From Saccharomonospora piscinae (GTDB lineage Bacteria; Actinomycetota; Actinomycetes; Mycobacteriales; Pseudonocardiaceae): a DNA stretch of 64,000 bases. This document shows positions 46,961 through 59,709 of this stretch, one piece after another; within the stretch, counting starts at the first letter, position 1, and every line of letters begins with the position of its first letter. The stretch lies in NCBI RefSeq assembly GCF_005862235.1, contig NZ_VCEK01000003.1, forward strand, positions 579,501 through 643,500, read 5' to 3'. Made by a program: the position numbers and the translations under genes. The notes below the pieces were generated by a model. It was not told the origin of the DNA. It saw only the letters and a program-made list of their open reading frames with translations, and searched no databases.

Positions 46961-47925
46961 TGAGACGACACTGGGGGTTCGCCGCGGCGCTGCTCGCCGT
47001 GGTGGTCGCGGGGTGCGGCGGCAGTGCGGTCGAGGGCTCGCCGGTGCCGGACGGCGAGCGGCCCGAGCCGATCACCGTCGCCGCTCTCGGCGATCCGCGC
47101 ACGCTGGATCCGTGCTCGCTGGCGGGACTCGCGGCTTTCGCCGAGCACGGTGACGCGCGTCCGCTGGCGCGCGTGTCACTGGATCACTGCCGCATGGCCG
47201 TCACCGTCGGTTCCGAGAACGTCGTGGTCGACTTCGGGATGCTGTCTCCGCCGCGACAGCGGGCTGAGCGCGGCCTCGCCACGCTGCCGGGCGAGGTGCG
47301 GCTGGTGGCCACCTCCGCGCAGGGGCGGCTGCCCTGCTCGCTCGACGTCGTGCTGGCCGACGACGTGCGGGTGGAGGTGTCGGCGGACGCGCAGCGTTCG
47401 GACAGCACGCTCGACAGCGAGACGGTGTGCGGTGTGGCGCGCTCGGCGGCCGACGGCATCCACGCGACGTTGGCCTCGGGGCAGGCCGGGCACTGGGAAC
47501 CGCCCACGCATTCGCTGGCTCGCCTGTCGGCGTGCGGCCTGCTGCCCACCGACGAGGTGGCGGCGATCGTGGGAACCTCGTCGCGGGTGACGCTGTATCC
47601 GGCCGAACACCAGTGCACCTGGGGCACGCCGGGTGGCGAGCGGCCCAACGCGCAACTCGACTTCACCGTGGGGCCGGAGCTCGGCTCCCGCGACGGTGAC
47701 GAGGAGTCACTGGCCGGGCGGGACACGGTCGTTCACCTGGCGCGCACGGATTCGGTGTCCGTCTGCACCCTGTCCACGGAGCAGGGGCCGTTCGCGGAGG
47801 CGATCGACGGGGAACGCGAGATCGCGGTGGTGCGGGTGCTGCTGCCCGGCGGCGAGGCGGAGCCCTGCGAGGCGGGGCGCGCGCTCGCGGAGGCCGCGTG
47901 GAAGAAGCTGCCCGCCGCGAGCTGA
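46960..47925 (+). CDS. DUF3558-type lipoprotein translationally coupled to dhaM
   Basis: 321 aa. Lipobox VAGC with Cys19; two repeated halves with LDPCSLAGL and LSACGLL, as in the two neighbouring lipoproteins, and four or more cysteines. The ATG shares one base with the dhaM stop (TGATG), so it belongs to the dha operon. Its role there is unknown; it might sense or bind an extracellular compound, but nothing shows this. Confidence 0.82.
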   Translation: MRRHWGFAAALLAVVVAGCGGSAVEGSPVPDGERPEPITVAALGDPRTLDPCSLAGLAAFAEHGDARPLARVSLDHCRMAVTVGSENVVVDFGMLSPPRQRAERGLATLPGEVRLVATSAQGRLPCSLDVVLADDVRVEVSADAQRSDSTLDSETVCGVARSAADGIHATLASGQAGHWEPPTHSLARLSACGLLPTDEVAAIVGTSSRVTLYPAEHQCTWGTPGGERPNAQLDFTVGPELGSRDGDEESLAGRDTVVHLARTDSVSVCTLSTEQGPFAEAIDGEREIAVVRVLLPGGEAEPCEAGRALAEAAWKKLPAAS

Positions 47926-48007
47926 GGCGAGGCTACGATCGGCTCGCGTGATCATCACGGCTTCGCAAAGGGTGTGACGTAACGGGGCGCCGATGAGATA
48001 GTCCACC

Positions 48008-48961
48008 GTGTCGTTCAGACTTCTCGGATCTCTCGCTCTGGCCGTGGTGCTTCTGACAGCCGGGTGTACCTCCAGCGTGCGCGGCACCGCCGACGCTGGT
48101 GACGTTCCTGCGCTGACCGCACAGGCGGCGTTCGGCGATTTCGCGACGGTCGATTTCTGCAGCCTGGTGAACGACCACGTCCTGCGCGACTCGCCGGTCA
48201 CGGTGCGGTCGTCGCTGTCGGGGCTCGTGCGCTGCTACGCCGAGGTGGAGATCGCGGAGGCGATGGTGCAGGTCACGGTGGGCGACCTCTACACGACCGT
48301 TCCGTTCGGCTCGACCGACGAGAACCGCACGCTCGCGCGGTCGGTGCACCGGTTGCACTTCGACGACGACGACGGAACGTGCTGGCGTGAACTCGTCTTC
48401 GCCGACGACGTCGGATTGCAGATCATGGCGCTGCCGGTCTACGGGCACGACGACATGGACGACCTGTGCCGTGCTGCGGATTCCGTCACCGACGCCGTTG
48501 CGGCGTCGGCCTTCGCCGGGTCGGCCGAGTCGAGGAAGCCCGCGGCTGACTCCCTCACCGGGGAGGACGCGTGCGAGGTACTGGACGTGGCAGAGGTGGC
48601 TGACGTCATGGGCAGGGAGCTCGCGACCACACCGGGACTCGGTGGCCACGCCTGCTACCGGGCGTTGCCGGAAGAACCGGCGATCCGCGCCGACGTGGAG
48701 TTCGACGTCATGGACTTCGGCGCCGACCTCACCGGCGTCTACCCCGACGATGTCGCGGGCAGGCCGTCCCGCTTGTGGGACTATTCCGACGGCTGCTGGA
48801 TCGAGACCCCCCACATGGCGGTGCCCGCCGAGGCGACGACCGAGTGGGAGGTGGTGACCATCTGGGCGGAAGGCGGCGACGGCGACCACTGCGAAACCGC
48901 GATGGAGCTGGCGGAGATCGCGTGGCCGCGGTTGCCGGAGTTCGAGGGGGACGGCGGCTGA
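48008..48961 (+). CDS. DUF3558-type lipoprotein
   Basis: 317 aa. Lipobox TAGC with Cys20 and two halves, each starting near VDFCSLV or EDACEVL, acidic overall. It resembles the two preceding lipoproteins in layout. GTG 48008 lies six bases after GATAGT, suggesting a leaderless transcript separate from the dha operon. Function unknown. Confidence 0.8.
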   Translation: MSFRLLGSLALAVVLLTAGCTSSVRGTADAGDVPALTAQAAFGDFATVDFCSLVNDHVLRDSPVTVRSSLSGLVRCYAEVEIAEAMVQVTVGDLYTTVPFGSTDENRTLARSVHRLHFDDDDGTCWRELVFADDVGLQIMALPVYGHDDMDDLCRAADSVTDAVAASAFAGSAESRKPAADSLTGEDACEVLDVAEVADVMGRELATTPGLGGHACYRALPEEPAIRADVEFDVMDFGADLTGVYPDDVAGRPSRLWDYSDGCWIETPHMAVPAEATTEWEVVTIWAEGGDGDHCETAMELAEIAWPRLPEFEGDGG

Positions 48962-48967
48962 GTGGCA

Positions 48968-49174
48968 TCAGCCGCCGCAGCAACCTCCGCCGCAGCAGCC
49001 CCCGCCCGCCGGGGCCGGCGACGGCGCCGCGCCGGTGAGCGCCACCGTGGTCAGCAGCTTCACCGTGTCGTCGTGGCCCGAGGGGCAGGGCGCGGGTGCG
49101 CCGGACTCGCGCATCGGCCGGGTCAGTTCGAAGGACTCCGCGCAGACGCGGCAGCGGTAGGCGTAGGTCGGCAT
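48968..49174 (-). CDS. FmdB-type zinc-ribbon protein with Cys-rich tail
   Basis: 68 aa. The N-terminal zinc ribbon begins MPTYAYRCRVCAESF; only CxxC and a later C/H pair (CPSGHD) are available. The C-terminus ends in GGGCCGGGCCGG, a tail rich in adjacent cysteines. FmdB proteins are small putative regulators. GATAAT (49186-49181 on the minus strand) ends seven bases before the ATG. Confidence 0.88.
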   Translation of the reverse strand: MPTYAYRCRVCAESFELTRPMRESGAPAPCPSGHDDTVKLLTTVALTGAAPSPAPAGGGCCGGGCCGG

Positions 49175-49180
49175 ACTCCG

Positions 49181-49186
49181 ATTATC
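49181..49186 (-). promoter_or_regulatory. -10 box (GATAAT) of the leaderless fmdB-like gene
   Basis: On the minus strand GATAAT ends seven bases before the ATG at 49174. Confidence 0.55.
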
Positions 49187-49220
49187 GCCACGGCGGCGCG
49201 GTTCTGGGAGGGTGGCAGAG

Positions 49221-50354
49221 ATGGACGTGCCCGTGCTCGATGCCGAGACACCCGCGCTGAGCGATCTCACCCCGTCGGCGCTGGCGGCGCTGGGCGTGCG
49301 CGGTCACACCGACCTGCTGGGATTCGGAGCCCGGTCGGGCGTCTGCGTGCTGCTGGTGGACGGGCTCGGCTGGGAGCTGCTGGAGACCTACTCCGCCGAC
49401 GCTCCGGTGCTGGCCGGGCTGCGGCGACGGCCGCTGCGGGCGGGCTATCCCGCTACGACGGTGGCGGGGCTGGCCGCCGTCGGCACCGGAGTGCCCTCCG
49501 GTCAGCACGGCCTGGTGGGGTACTCCTTCGAACTGCCGGGCACCGGAGTGATCAATGCCCTGCGCTGGTGCCGTCACCCGGACGGAGCCGCGCTGCGGGA
49601 TCTCGCGCCCGAGAGTGTGCAGCCGCGGCCCACGACGTTCTCCCTCGCGGCCGAGGCGGGTATGGCGGCCACGGTCGTGTCCTCGGCGCAGTTCACGGAC
49701 ACTCCACTCACCCGTGCGGTGCTCTCCGGCGGTGACTACGTCGGCGTCCACGCGTTCGGTGACCTGGCCGCGGCGGTGCGGCGAACCCTGTGTACGCGCG
49801 GTGGCCTCTGCTACGCCTACCACGGCGACCTCGACTTCATGGGCCACGGCCACGGTCCGGGTTCGGCGCCGTGGCGACTCCAGCTGCGCATGATCGACCG
49901 GCTGGTGGAACTGCTGGTCGAGGACCTGCCCCCGGGCTCGGCGCTCGCCGTGGTCGCCGATCACGGCATGGTGACCCTCGACGACACCGCGATCAACGCC
50001 GACGCGATACCGGCACTGCACGAGGGCGTGCGGGCGGTGGCGGGAGAGGTACGGGCCCGCCACGTGTACACGCGGCCGGGTGCGGCCGACGACGTGCTCG
50101 CGGCGTGGCGCGAGGTGCTGGGCGAGCGCGCGTGGGTCCTGCGCCGCGAGGAAGCGGTGGCGCACGGCTTGTTCGGGCCCGCCGTGGCCGACTACGTGCT
50201 GCCCCGGATCGGCGATGTCGTGGTGGCCGCCCGTGGCCGCTCCGGGGTGCTGCGGCGGCGAGCCGAGCCCCGGGAGTCAGCCCTGGTGGGCCAGCACGGT
50301 TCCCTCTCCAGCGCCGAACAGCTGGTGCCCTTCGCCTTGGCCGTGCGCGACTGA
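49221..50354 (+). CDS. alkaline phosphatase superfamily nucleotide pyrophosphatase/phosphodiesterase
   Basis: 377 aa. Metal-binding and nucleophile residues of the superfamily are visible: the first Asp in LLVDGLGW, the nucleophile Thr in YPATTVAG, Asp/His in GDLDFMGHGHG, ADHGM and GQHGSLS. No signal peptide, so it probably acts in the cytoplasm. ATG 49221 with GGGAGG at 49207 is preferred to GTG 49212, which would overlap that site. Divergent from the fmdB-like gene. Confidence 0.9.
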   Translation: MDVPVLDAETPALSDLTPSALAALGVRGHTDLLGFGARSGVCVLLVDGLGWELLETYSADAPVLAGLRRRPLRAGYPATTVAGLAAVGTGVPSGQHGLVGYSFELPGTGVINALRWCRHPDGAALRDLAPESVQPRPTTFSLAAEAGMAATVVSSAQFTDTPLTRAVLSGGDYVGVHAFGDLAAAVRRTLCTRGGLCYAYHGDLDFMGHGHGPGSAPWRLQLRMIDRLVELLVEDLPPGSALAVVADHGMVTLDDTAINADAIPALHEGVRAVAGEVRARHVYTRPGAADDVLAAWREVLGERAWVLRREEAVAHGLFGPAVADYVLPRIGDVVVAARGRSGVLRRRAEPRESALVGQHGSLSSAEQLVPFALAVRD

Positions 50355-50398
50355 TCCACGCGCGGTCGGCGCGGGGCCCGGCCGCTACCGTGGAGGGC

Positions 50399-50689
50399 AT
50401 GCCCCGCCGCAACCGTGCCCGCCGGGACGCGCCGCGCCTCGGCTCGTCGGCGGGCTGGGCACGCCCCGAGTCCGGCCCGGACGGCGACTGGGTGGTGCGC
50501 ACCGTTCCCGGAGCGCAGGCCACGAAGTTCTACCGCTGCCCCGGCTGCGACCACGAGATCCGGCCGGGCGTCGCCCACGTGGTCGCGTGGCCCGCGGACG
50601 ACTACGGCTCCGTGACCGACCGCAGGCACTGGCACCGGGGTTGCTGGACCGCGCGCACGCGCAGGGCGCCCACCCGCCGCCGGTGGTGA
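50399..50689 (+). CDS. small conserved actinobacterial zinc-binding protein
   Basis: 96 aa, basic ends. YRCPGCDHEI followed by HWHRGCW gives a likely Cys2-His-Cys zinc site. Closely similar small proteins in streptomycetes carry the old label ATP/GTP-binding protein, which the sequence does not support: no nucleotide-binding loop is visible. TACCGT lies eight bases before the ATG and GGAGGG also precedes it. Function unknown. Confidence 0.8.
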   Translation: MPRRNRARRDAPRLGSSAGWARPESGPDGDWVVRTVPGAQATKFYRCPGCDHEIRPGVAHVVAWPADDYGSVTDRRHWHRGCWTARTRRAPTRRRW

Positions 50690-50696
50690 GCCCGCC

Positions 50697-51251
50697 TCAG
50701 CGCGTGCCGTCCTCGCCGGTGCCGCCGACGGCACCGTGCGCGGGGTCCCTGCGGTAGTACACCGCCGGGGCCCCCGCGTAGAGGGCCCTGCGGTACTCGC
50801 GGAACGCGAGTTTGGCCGCCACGCGCCGGGCGGGGGCGTTCGTGACGTTCGTGACGATCACCACGGGCCGCTCGGGAAGCTCGCGCTGCGCCCAGCGCAG
50901 TACCTCCGCCGCCATCTCCGGCGCGTAGCCGCGACCCCACACCTCCGGCCGGAAGCGGTAGTACAGGTTCAGCACCCGCTCACCGCCCAGTTCGGTGGCC
51001 TGCACCCCACCGACTCCGATGACGCCGGGGATGCCCGTGCGCTCCACCGCGAGGTAGCCGTAGCCGTGCTCGGCCCAGTGCTGCCGCCAGGAGTCGAACT
51101 GGGCCCTGGCCTCCTGCGGTGTCCTCGGCGCGCTCTCGTGCGGATGGGTGTCGCGCGCACTCTGGATGCCGACGACGACGGCGAGATCGGCGTCGGTGAA
51201 CGGCCGCAGCAGCAGGCGCCGGGTGCGCAGGGGTTCCAGCCGCCGTGTCAT
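50697..51251 (-). CDS. GNAT-family N-acetyltransferase
   Basis: 184 aa. Acetyl-CoA-dependent transferase of the RimJ/RimL-like branch (starting LEPLRTRRLLLRPFTDAD). The CoA-binding region is the segment RPEVWGRGYAPEMA. The substrate is unknown. ATG 51251 has TAGATT upstream on the minus strand; an earlier in-frame start lacks family support. Confidence 0.9.
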   Translation of the reverse strand: MTRRLEPLRTRRLLLRPFTDADLAVVVGIQSARDTHPHESAPRTPQEARAQFDSWRQHWAEHGYGYLAVERTGIPGVIGVGGVQATELGGERVLNLYYRFRPEVWGRGYAPEMAAEVLRWAQRELPERPVVIVTNVTNAPARRVAAKLAFREYRRALYAGAPAVYYRRDPAHGAVGGTGEDGTR

Positions 51252-51277
51252 GTCCGTCGAATCTAGAGCCTCTGCCC

Positions 51278-51283
51278 GACAAT
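51278..51283 (+). promoter_or_regulatory. -10 box (GACAAT) of a leaderless promoter
   Basis: GACAAT ends seven bases before the ATG at 51290. Confidence 0.55.
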
Positions 51284-51289
51284 GGGGGG

Positions 51290-52036
51290 ATGTCTGAGCT
51301 GCCACTCGTGTTGCTGCACGCCTATCCGGTCGACGCGCGGATGTGGGACACCGTGCGCGCGCCGCTTGCGGAACGTACCCGGCTCATCACACCGGACCTG
51401 CGCGGTATGGGGCGCTCGCCGCTGCCGGAGTCCGGCGGCGAACCGAGCCTGGACGACGCCGCCCGTGACGTGCTCGCCCTGCTGGACCGCCTGGAACTCG
51501 ACCGGGTCGTGCTCGGCGGCTGTTCGATGGGCGGCTACGTGACCCTCGCCCTGCTGCGGCTGGCACCGGAGCGGGTCGGCGGGCTCGTGCTCGTCGACAC
51601 CAGGTCCGGTGCCGACACCGACGAGGCGAGGCGGAACCGGCTCGCGGTCGCCCACAGGGCGGACAGCGAGGGAACGGCGGGGTGGCTCGCCGAGTCGATG
51701 GTGCCTGCGCTGCTGGGCGAAACCACCCGCGAGCGGCGTCCTGAGGTGGTCGACCGGGTACGGGGCCTGATCGAGCAGCAGTCACCGGCCGGGGTCGCCT
51801 GGGCGCAGCGGGCGATGGCGGCGCGCGCGGACTCCACCCAACTGCTCCGGTCGGTGTCGGTGCCGTCGGTCGTGGTCGTCGGTGAGGAGGACGCGGTCAC
51901 CCCGCCGGAGGCCGCGCGTGCCCTCGCGGGCGCCATCCCGGACGCCGAACTCGTGGTACTGCCGGAAGCCGGGCACCTGACCCCGCTGGAGGAACCGGAG
52001 GGCGTGGTCGAGGCCGTCTCGCGAGTGCTGCGGTGA
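51290..52036 (+). CDS. alpha/beta hydrolase
   Basis: 248 aa. Nucleophile elbow GGCSMGGY gives the catalytic Ser; the Asp is in VVGEEDAVTPP and the His in PEAGHLTPLEEP. The layout resembles 3-oxoadipate enol-lactonase and esterase-type hydrolases, but no pathway partners are nearby. Divergent from the acetyltransferase gene. Confidence 0.9.
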   Translation: MSELPLVLLHAYPVDARMWDTVRAPLAERTRLITPDLRGMGRSPLPESGGEPSLDDAARDVLALLDRLELDRVVLGGCSMGGYVTLALLRLAPERVGGLVLVDTRSGADTDEARRNRLAVAHRADSEGTAGWLAESMVPALLGETTRERRPEVVDRVRGLIEQQSPAGVAWAQRAMAARADSTQLLRSVSVPSVVVVGEEDAVTPPEAARALAGAIPDAELVVLPEAGHLTPLEEPEGVVEAVSRVLR

Positions 52037-52245
52037 GCCGCCCGCGGGCGCTGCCTCCGACACGGTGTCGTAGGACGTGACCTAGGTAACGCCGCCGGTC
52101 GCGGGCGGTGGACTCGCCCCTGGCAACGCCACCACCTGCGGCTTTCCGTCGCCCGCGCCGCCGCAGGTCGGAGCGGGTGGCGGTGCGCTCGCCCGTCGGG
52201 ACGTGATCTGTGCTCCCGGTGCGCGAGCGGCGGAGGGCACCGGGA

Positions 52246-52251
52246 TACGAT
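52246..52251 (+). promoter_or_regulatory. -10 box (TACGAT) of ctaD
   Basis: TACGAT lies 72 bp upstream of the ctaD start at the end of a 286-bp gap that otherwise contains only G/C-rich inverted sequence and no gene. Confidence 0.45.
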
Positions 52252-52322
52252 CCCTCATGCCAACGTGGGTCCCCGCCCGTGGCGCAGCAAGATTCGCGGG
52301 GTAGCGAGTGCAGGAGGCTTCA

Positions 52323-56169
<3,847 letters not shown>

Positions 56170-56178
56170 GCGGGCGGC

Positions 56179-56547
56179 TCAGTTCGCCTTCCACACCACG
56201 TACGCCTTGTCGGCGTCGGTGGTCATGGCCTCGACGAACGTGTCGTGATCGAACCCGGGCAGCATCTGCAACCGCTCGATCAGCGCGTCGGCGGCCGGAT
56301 CTCCGCTGGGTACGGCCGTGCCGGTGCCGTCGGCGGCGGCCAGCATGAGGAAGACGTCCTCTTTCCAGGGCCCCTCGGGGATCACCCGTACCACCACGGC
56401 GGCCAGGTCGGACCAGGTGACGGATTCCTCGCTGCCGTCGGCCAGCAGGCGACGAACGCCCGTGTCGTCGACGCTGACGGAACGGGAACGGGCGCTGGAC
56501 GAGTCGGGGGGCAACGAGATCTCCCTCGGGGTCGGGTTGGCGTCCAC
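56179..56547 (-). CDS. conserved hypothetical protein
   Basis: 122 aa, no family recognised. Starts polar and acidic, then a beta-rich region (SVSVDDTGVRRLLADG, ESVTWSDLAAVVVRVIPEG, DVFLMLAAADGTGTAVP) reminiscent of small PH-like folds, then a helix ending in VVWKAN. GTG 56547 has GGAAG close upstream. Convergent with the pth2-like gene. Confidence 0.65.
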   Translation of the reverse strand: MDANPTPREISLPPDSSSARSRSVSVDDTGVRRLLADGSEESVTWSDLAAVVVRVIPEGPWKEDVFLMLAAADGTGTAVPSGDPAADALIERLQMLPGFDHDTFVEAMTTDADKAYVVWKAN

Positions 56548-56570
56548 CGTACTTCCTGCTCTCGGCGAGC

Positions 56571-58625
56571 TCAGGCGGGGGCGGCGGCGTCGAGTCGGCG
56601 CAGCGCCTCGCGAACGACCTCGGTCTTCTGCGTAGGCCACAGCGGCGGCAGCGACGCACGCAGGAACCCGCCGTAGCGGGCGGTCGCCAGGCGGGAGTCG
56701 AGGACGGCCACCACCCCGCGGTCGCTCGTCGCGCGGTGCAACCGGCCCACGCCCTGCGCCAGCAGCAGCGCGGCGTGGGTGGCGGCCACGGTGAGGAAGC
56801 CGTTGCCGCCGCGCGCTTCCACCGCCCGCTGGCGGGCCGACGCCACCGGGTCGTCCGGCCGGGGGAAGGGGAGCCGGTCCACGATCACCAGTTGCAGTGC
56901 CGCGCCGGGGACGTCGACGCCCTGCCACAGCGACAGCGTGCCGAACAGGCAGGTGCGCGGGTCCTCGGCGAACTTGTTCACCAGCAGCGACGTGGCGTCG
57001 TCGCCCTGGCACAGGATCGGGTGTGTCACGCGGTCGCGCAGTTCCTCGGTGGCCTGCTTGGCCGCGCGCATGGAGGAGAACAGTCCGAGCGTGCGCCCGC
57101 CCGCCGCGTCGATCAGTTCGGCGATCTCGTCGAGCGTGGGCGCCGCGAGGCCGTCGCGGCCGGGCGGTGGCAGGTGCCTGGCGAGGTAGAGGATGCCGTT
57201 GCGCCGGTAGTCGAACGGCGAACCCACGTCGAGCCCGCTCCAGTGCGGTTCCGTGTCGGCATCCGACGGAGGTGCTTTCTCCGTGGCCGTCCCCTCGGCG
57301 CGGTCGGTCGGGCGCGGCTCCGGCGGGAGTCCCCACTGGCGGGCGAGCGTGTCGAAGGTGCCGCCGAGGGCCAGTGTCGCGGACGTGAGCACCGTGGTGC
57401 TGCTGCCGAACACACGCTCACGCAGCAGTCCGCCGACCCCGAGCGGGGCGACGTGCAGCGCGGGCGGTCGCGGGTTGGCCGACTGCCGATCGCCCGAGCG
57501 CCACACGACGTCCTTGCGCTCGCCGGGGTCGTCCTCGAACGCCTCCAGCAGTCGCACCGCCGTGTCGTGGACGTCGTCGAGCGCGGAGCGGGCGAGCTTG
57601 CGTTTGGTGGCCTCCTCCGCGTCCTCCCGCCGGTCGGACCCGAGCGCGGCCAGGCACGCGTGCGCGGCGTCGCGCACCGCCGCCACCGCGCCGCCCAGCG
57701 CGTCGGGCAACGTGTCGAGCCTGCCCTGCGGTGCGTCCTCCAGCATCAGCGACAGGCCCTCGCCCGTCTCCAGCAACCGGTCGGCGATGTCGGCGTCGAT
57801 CAGCCGCCCGCACCGTCGCGCCGCGGCGGACACCATCGCGGACGACAGGTCCGCCGTGGCCGCCGACGTGACCCGGTCGACCAGCTCGTGTGCCTCGTCG
57901 ATGATCGTCACGTCGTGCTCGGGCAGCACCTGGTAGTCCTGCAGCGCGTTGATGGCCAGCAGCGCGTGGTTGGTGACCACGATGCTCGCCCTGCCCGCGT
58001 CGGCGCGCGCGTGCTCGGCGAAGCAGTCGTCGCCCACCGGGCAGCGAGCCGCGCCCAGGCACTCCTTCGCGGTCACCGACACCTGACGCCACGCCTGTTC
58101 GGACACGCCGGGCACCAGCTCGTCCCGGTCGCCCGTCTCGGTGTCCGACGACCACTCGTGCAGCCGCTTCACCTCGCGGCCGACGCGGGAGATCGCGTAC
58201 TGGTCGAACAGACCGGTGTCCTCCGGCTCGTCCTCGATCCCGCCGTGGACGCGGTGCAGGCACAGATAGTTGCGCCTGCCCTTGAGGATCGCGAACGTCG
58301 GTTCCTCGCCGAGTGGCTGTTTCAGCGCCCTGGCGAGGCGCGGCAGGTCCCGGTCGACGAGCTGGCGTTGCAGCGCGATCGTCGCCGTGGAGACCACGAC
58401 GGTGGTGCCCGACTCGACGGCGTGCCGGAGGGCGGGCACGAGGTAGGCCAGCGACTTCCCGGTTCCGGTGCCCGCCTGGACAGCGAGGTGCTCGCCGGTG
58501 CGGATCGCGCGGTCGACGGCGTCGGCCATGGCCACCTGACCGTCGCGCTCGGTACCGCCGACGGCCTCGACGGCGTGGGAGAGGAGTTCGCGGACGCTGG
58601 GCAGATCCGTGCGGGCACCGGTCAC
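56571..58625 (-). CDS. ATP-dependent DNA helicase, DinG/XPD-like
   Basis: 684 aa. Walker A AGTGTGKSLAYLVPA (about 52-66) and DEAH in IIDEAHELVDR; C-terminal helicase block GVGRLHRATSDRGVVAVLD. Cysteines around CLHRVHGG and ECLGAARCPVGDDC are placed to bind an iron-sulfur cluster as in XPD. It would unwind 5'-tailed or repair-related DNA. GTG 58625 is chosen; the open frame continues 28 codons upstream into the 21-bp repeat, giving a false Arg/Thr/Leu-rich extension. Confidence 0.93.
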   Translation of the reverse strand: MTGARTDLPSVRELLSHAVEAVGGTERDGQVAMADAVDRAIRTGEHLAVQAGTGTGKSLAYLVPALRHAVESGTTVVVSTATIALQRQLVDRDLPRLARALKQPLGEEPTFAILKGRRNYLCLHRVHGGIEDEPEDTGLFDQYAISRVGREVKRLHEWSSDTETGDRDELVPGVSEQAWRQVSVTAKECLGAARCPVGDDCFAEHARADAGRASIVVTNHALLAINALQDYQVLPEHDVTIIDEAHELVDRVTSAATADLSSAMVSAAARRCGRLIDADIADRLLETGEGLSLMLEDAPQGRLDTLPDALGGAVAAVRDAAHACLAALGSDRREDAEEATKRKLARSALDDVHDTAVRLLEAFEDDPGERKDVVWRSGDRQSANPRPPALHVAPLGVGGLLRERVFGSSTTVLTSATLALGGTFDTLARQWGLPPEPRPTDRAEGTATEKAPPSDADTEPHWSGLDVGSPFDYRRNGILYLARHLPPPGRDGLAAPTLDEIAELIDAAGGRTLGLFSSMRAAKQATEELRDRVTHPILCQGDDATSLLVNKFAEDPRTCLFGTLSLWQGVDVPGAALQLVIVDRLPFPRPDDPVASARQRAVEARGGNGFLTVAATHAALLLAQGVGRLHRATSDRGVVAVLDSRLATARYGGFLRASLPPLWPTQKTEVVREALRRLDAAAPA

Positions 58626-58657
58626 GCTCCGACGGTACCGCGCGTCCCCATCCCGTC

Positions 58658-58770
58658 GTGTCCGCAGGTTAGGTAGCCGTGTCCGCACTTCCCGTAGCCG
58701 TGTCCGCACCGCACGCTGAGAACACGGCTACGCGGGCTGCGGACACGGCTACGCGGGCTGCGGACACGGT
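58658..58770. repeat. inverted array of 21-bp modules between pfkB-like and helicase genes
   Basis: Three rightward modules (from 58658, spaced 21 bp) and two to three leftward modules (to 58769) face each other; one leftward copy has AGAACACGG instead of GCGGACACGG. The array ends four bases before the stop of the leftward kinase gene, and its other end is 33 bp before the helicase start. Confidence 0.93.
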
Positions 58771-58773
58771 GGT

Positions 58774-59709
58774 TCAGCGGGGGCGGGCGAGGAGTTCGAG
58801 CGCCGCACGGTCCGGCAGGCCCGGGGTTTCACCCGGGACGGTGAGCGAGAACGCGCGGCACGCCGCGGCCGTGCGCAGGCGGCGATCCGGCGACGTTCCC
58901 GCCAGGAACTCGCTGAGGTAGCCCGCCACGAACGCGTCGTCGGCGCCGTCGGTGTCCACGGACCGCACGGGGTAGCTCGGCACGTCGTAGCGGGATCCGT
59001 GCAGTTCCGCCACCGCTCCGCGCGGGCCGCGCTTGACGATCACCTGCTCCGCTCCCAGCTCGCCCACGGCGGCGGCGAGGTCCTCCGGCTCGCCGTCGAA
59101 GCCGAGCAGCCTCGCCGCGTCTTCACCGGTGAACACGATGTCGCACAAGGAGACGAGGTCGTAGAGGATGTCGGCGGCGTCCTCCGGATACCACAGCGCG
59201 TGGCTGTACTCGATGTCGATCGAGACGGTGACGCCGTCGCCGCGCGCGGCCTCGGCGGCGGCGAACGCGGCCTTCGTGGCCGAGTCGGACAGACCGGGGG
59301 TGAGGCCGCTGAGGTGCAGGACTCCGGCCGTCCTGATGTGTTCCTCGGGAACGTCCTCGGGGGACAGCCGGGTGCCCGCGCTGCCGTTGCGGTAGTAGGC
59401 GGCGCGGGTGACGTCGGTGTTGCGGAAGTCCTTGATCATCAGACCGGTCGGCGCCTGCCGGTCGGTGCGCACGGCGGAGGTGTCCACGTCCTCGTCCCGC
59501 AGGCGGGTCAGCACCAGCGCGCCGGGTTCGTCGGCGCCGAGCCTGCCCGCCCAGGCCGAGGGGACGCCGAGGCGGGCCACGCCGATCGCGACCATGGCCT
59601 CGGAGCCCGCGATGCCGACGTCGACCGACGTGGCGTGCCGGAGTTTGCCCGCCGGGGTGCTGAACACCGCCAGCGCCTCGCCGAAGGTCACCAGGCCCGT
59701 GCCGGTCAC
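58774..59709 (-). CDS. PfkB-family carbohydrate kinase
   Basis: 311 aa. The N-terminal GxG region (TFGEALAVFST), a GG-like SEAMVAIGVARLG and the C-terminal PfkB signature DTDGADDAFVAGYLS are present; the catalytic base is the second Asp of ADDAF, where the more common form is AGDAF. It looks most like 2-keto-3-deoxygluconate kinase or ribokinase-type sugar kinases. The GTG start overlaps the pncA stop by four bases, so it is in an operon with NAD salvage genes. Confidence 0.9.
   Translation of the reverse strand: MTGTGLVTFGEALAVFSTPAGKLRHATSVDVGIAGSEAMVAIGVARLGVPSAWAGRLGADEPGALVLTRLRDEDVDTSAVRTDRQAPTGLMIKDFRNTDVTRAAYYRNGSAGTRLSPEDVPEEHIRTAGVLHLSGLTPGLSDSATKAAFAAAEAARGDGVTVSIDIEYSHALWYPEDAADILYDLVSLCDIVFTGEDAARLLGFDGEPEDLAAAVGELGAEQVIVKRGPRGAVAELHGSRYDVPSYPVRSVDTDGADDAFVAGYLSEFLAGTSPDRRLRTAAACRAFSLTVPGETPGLPDRAALELLARPR

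Noticed and set aside
56736-58676. 646-codon plus-strand frame opposite the helicase gene
   Set aside because: Antisense shadow; Arg/Val/Gly-rich composition and no recognisable motif.
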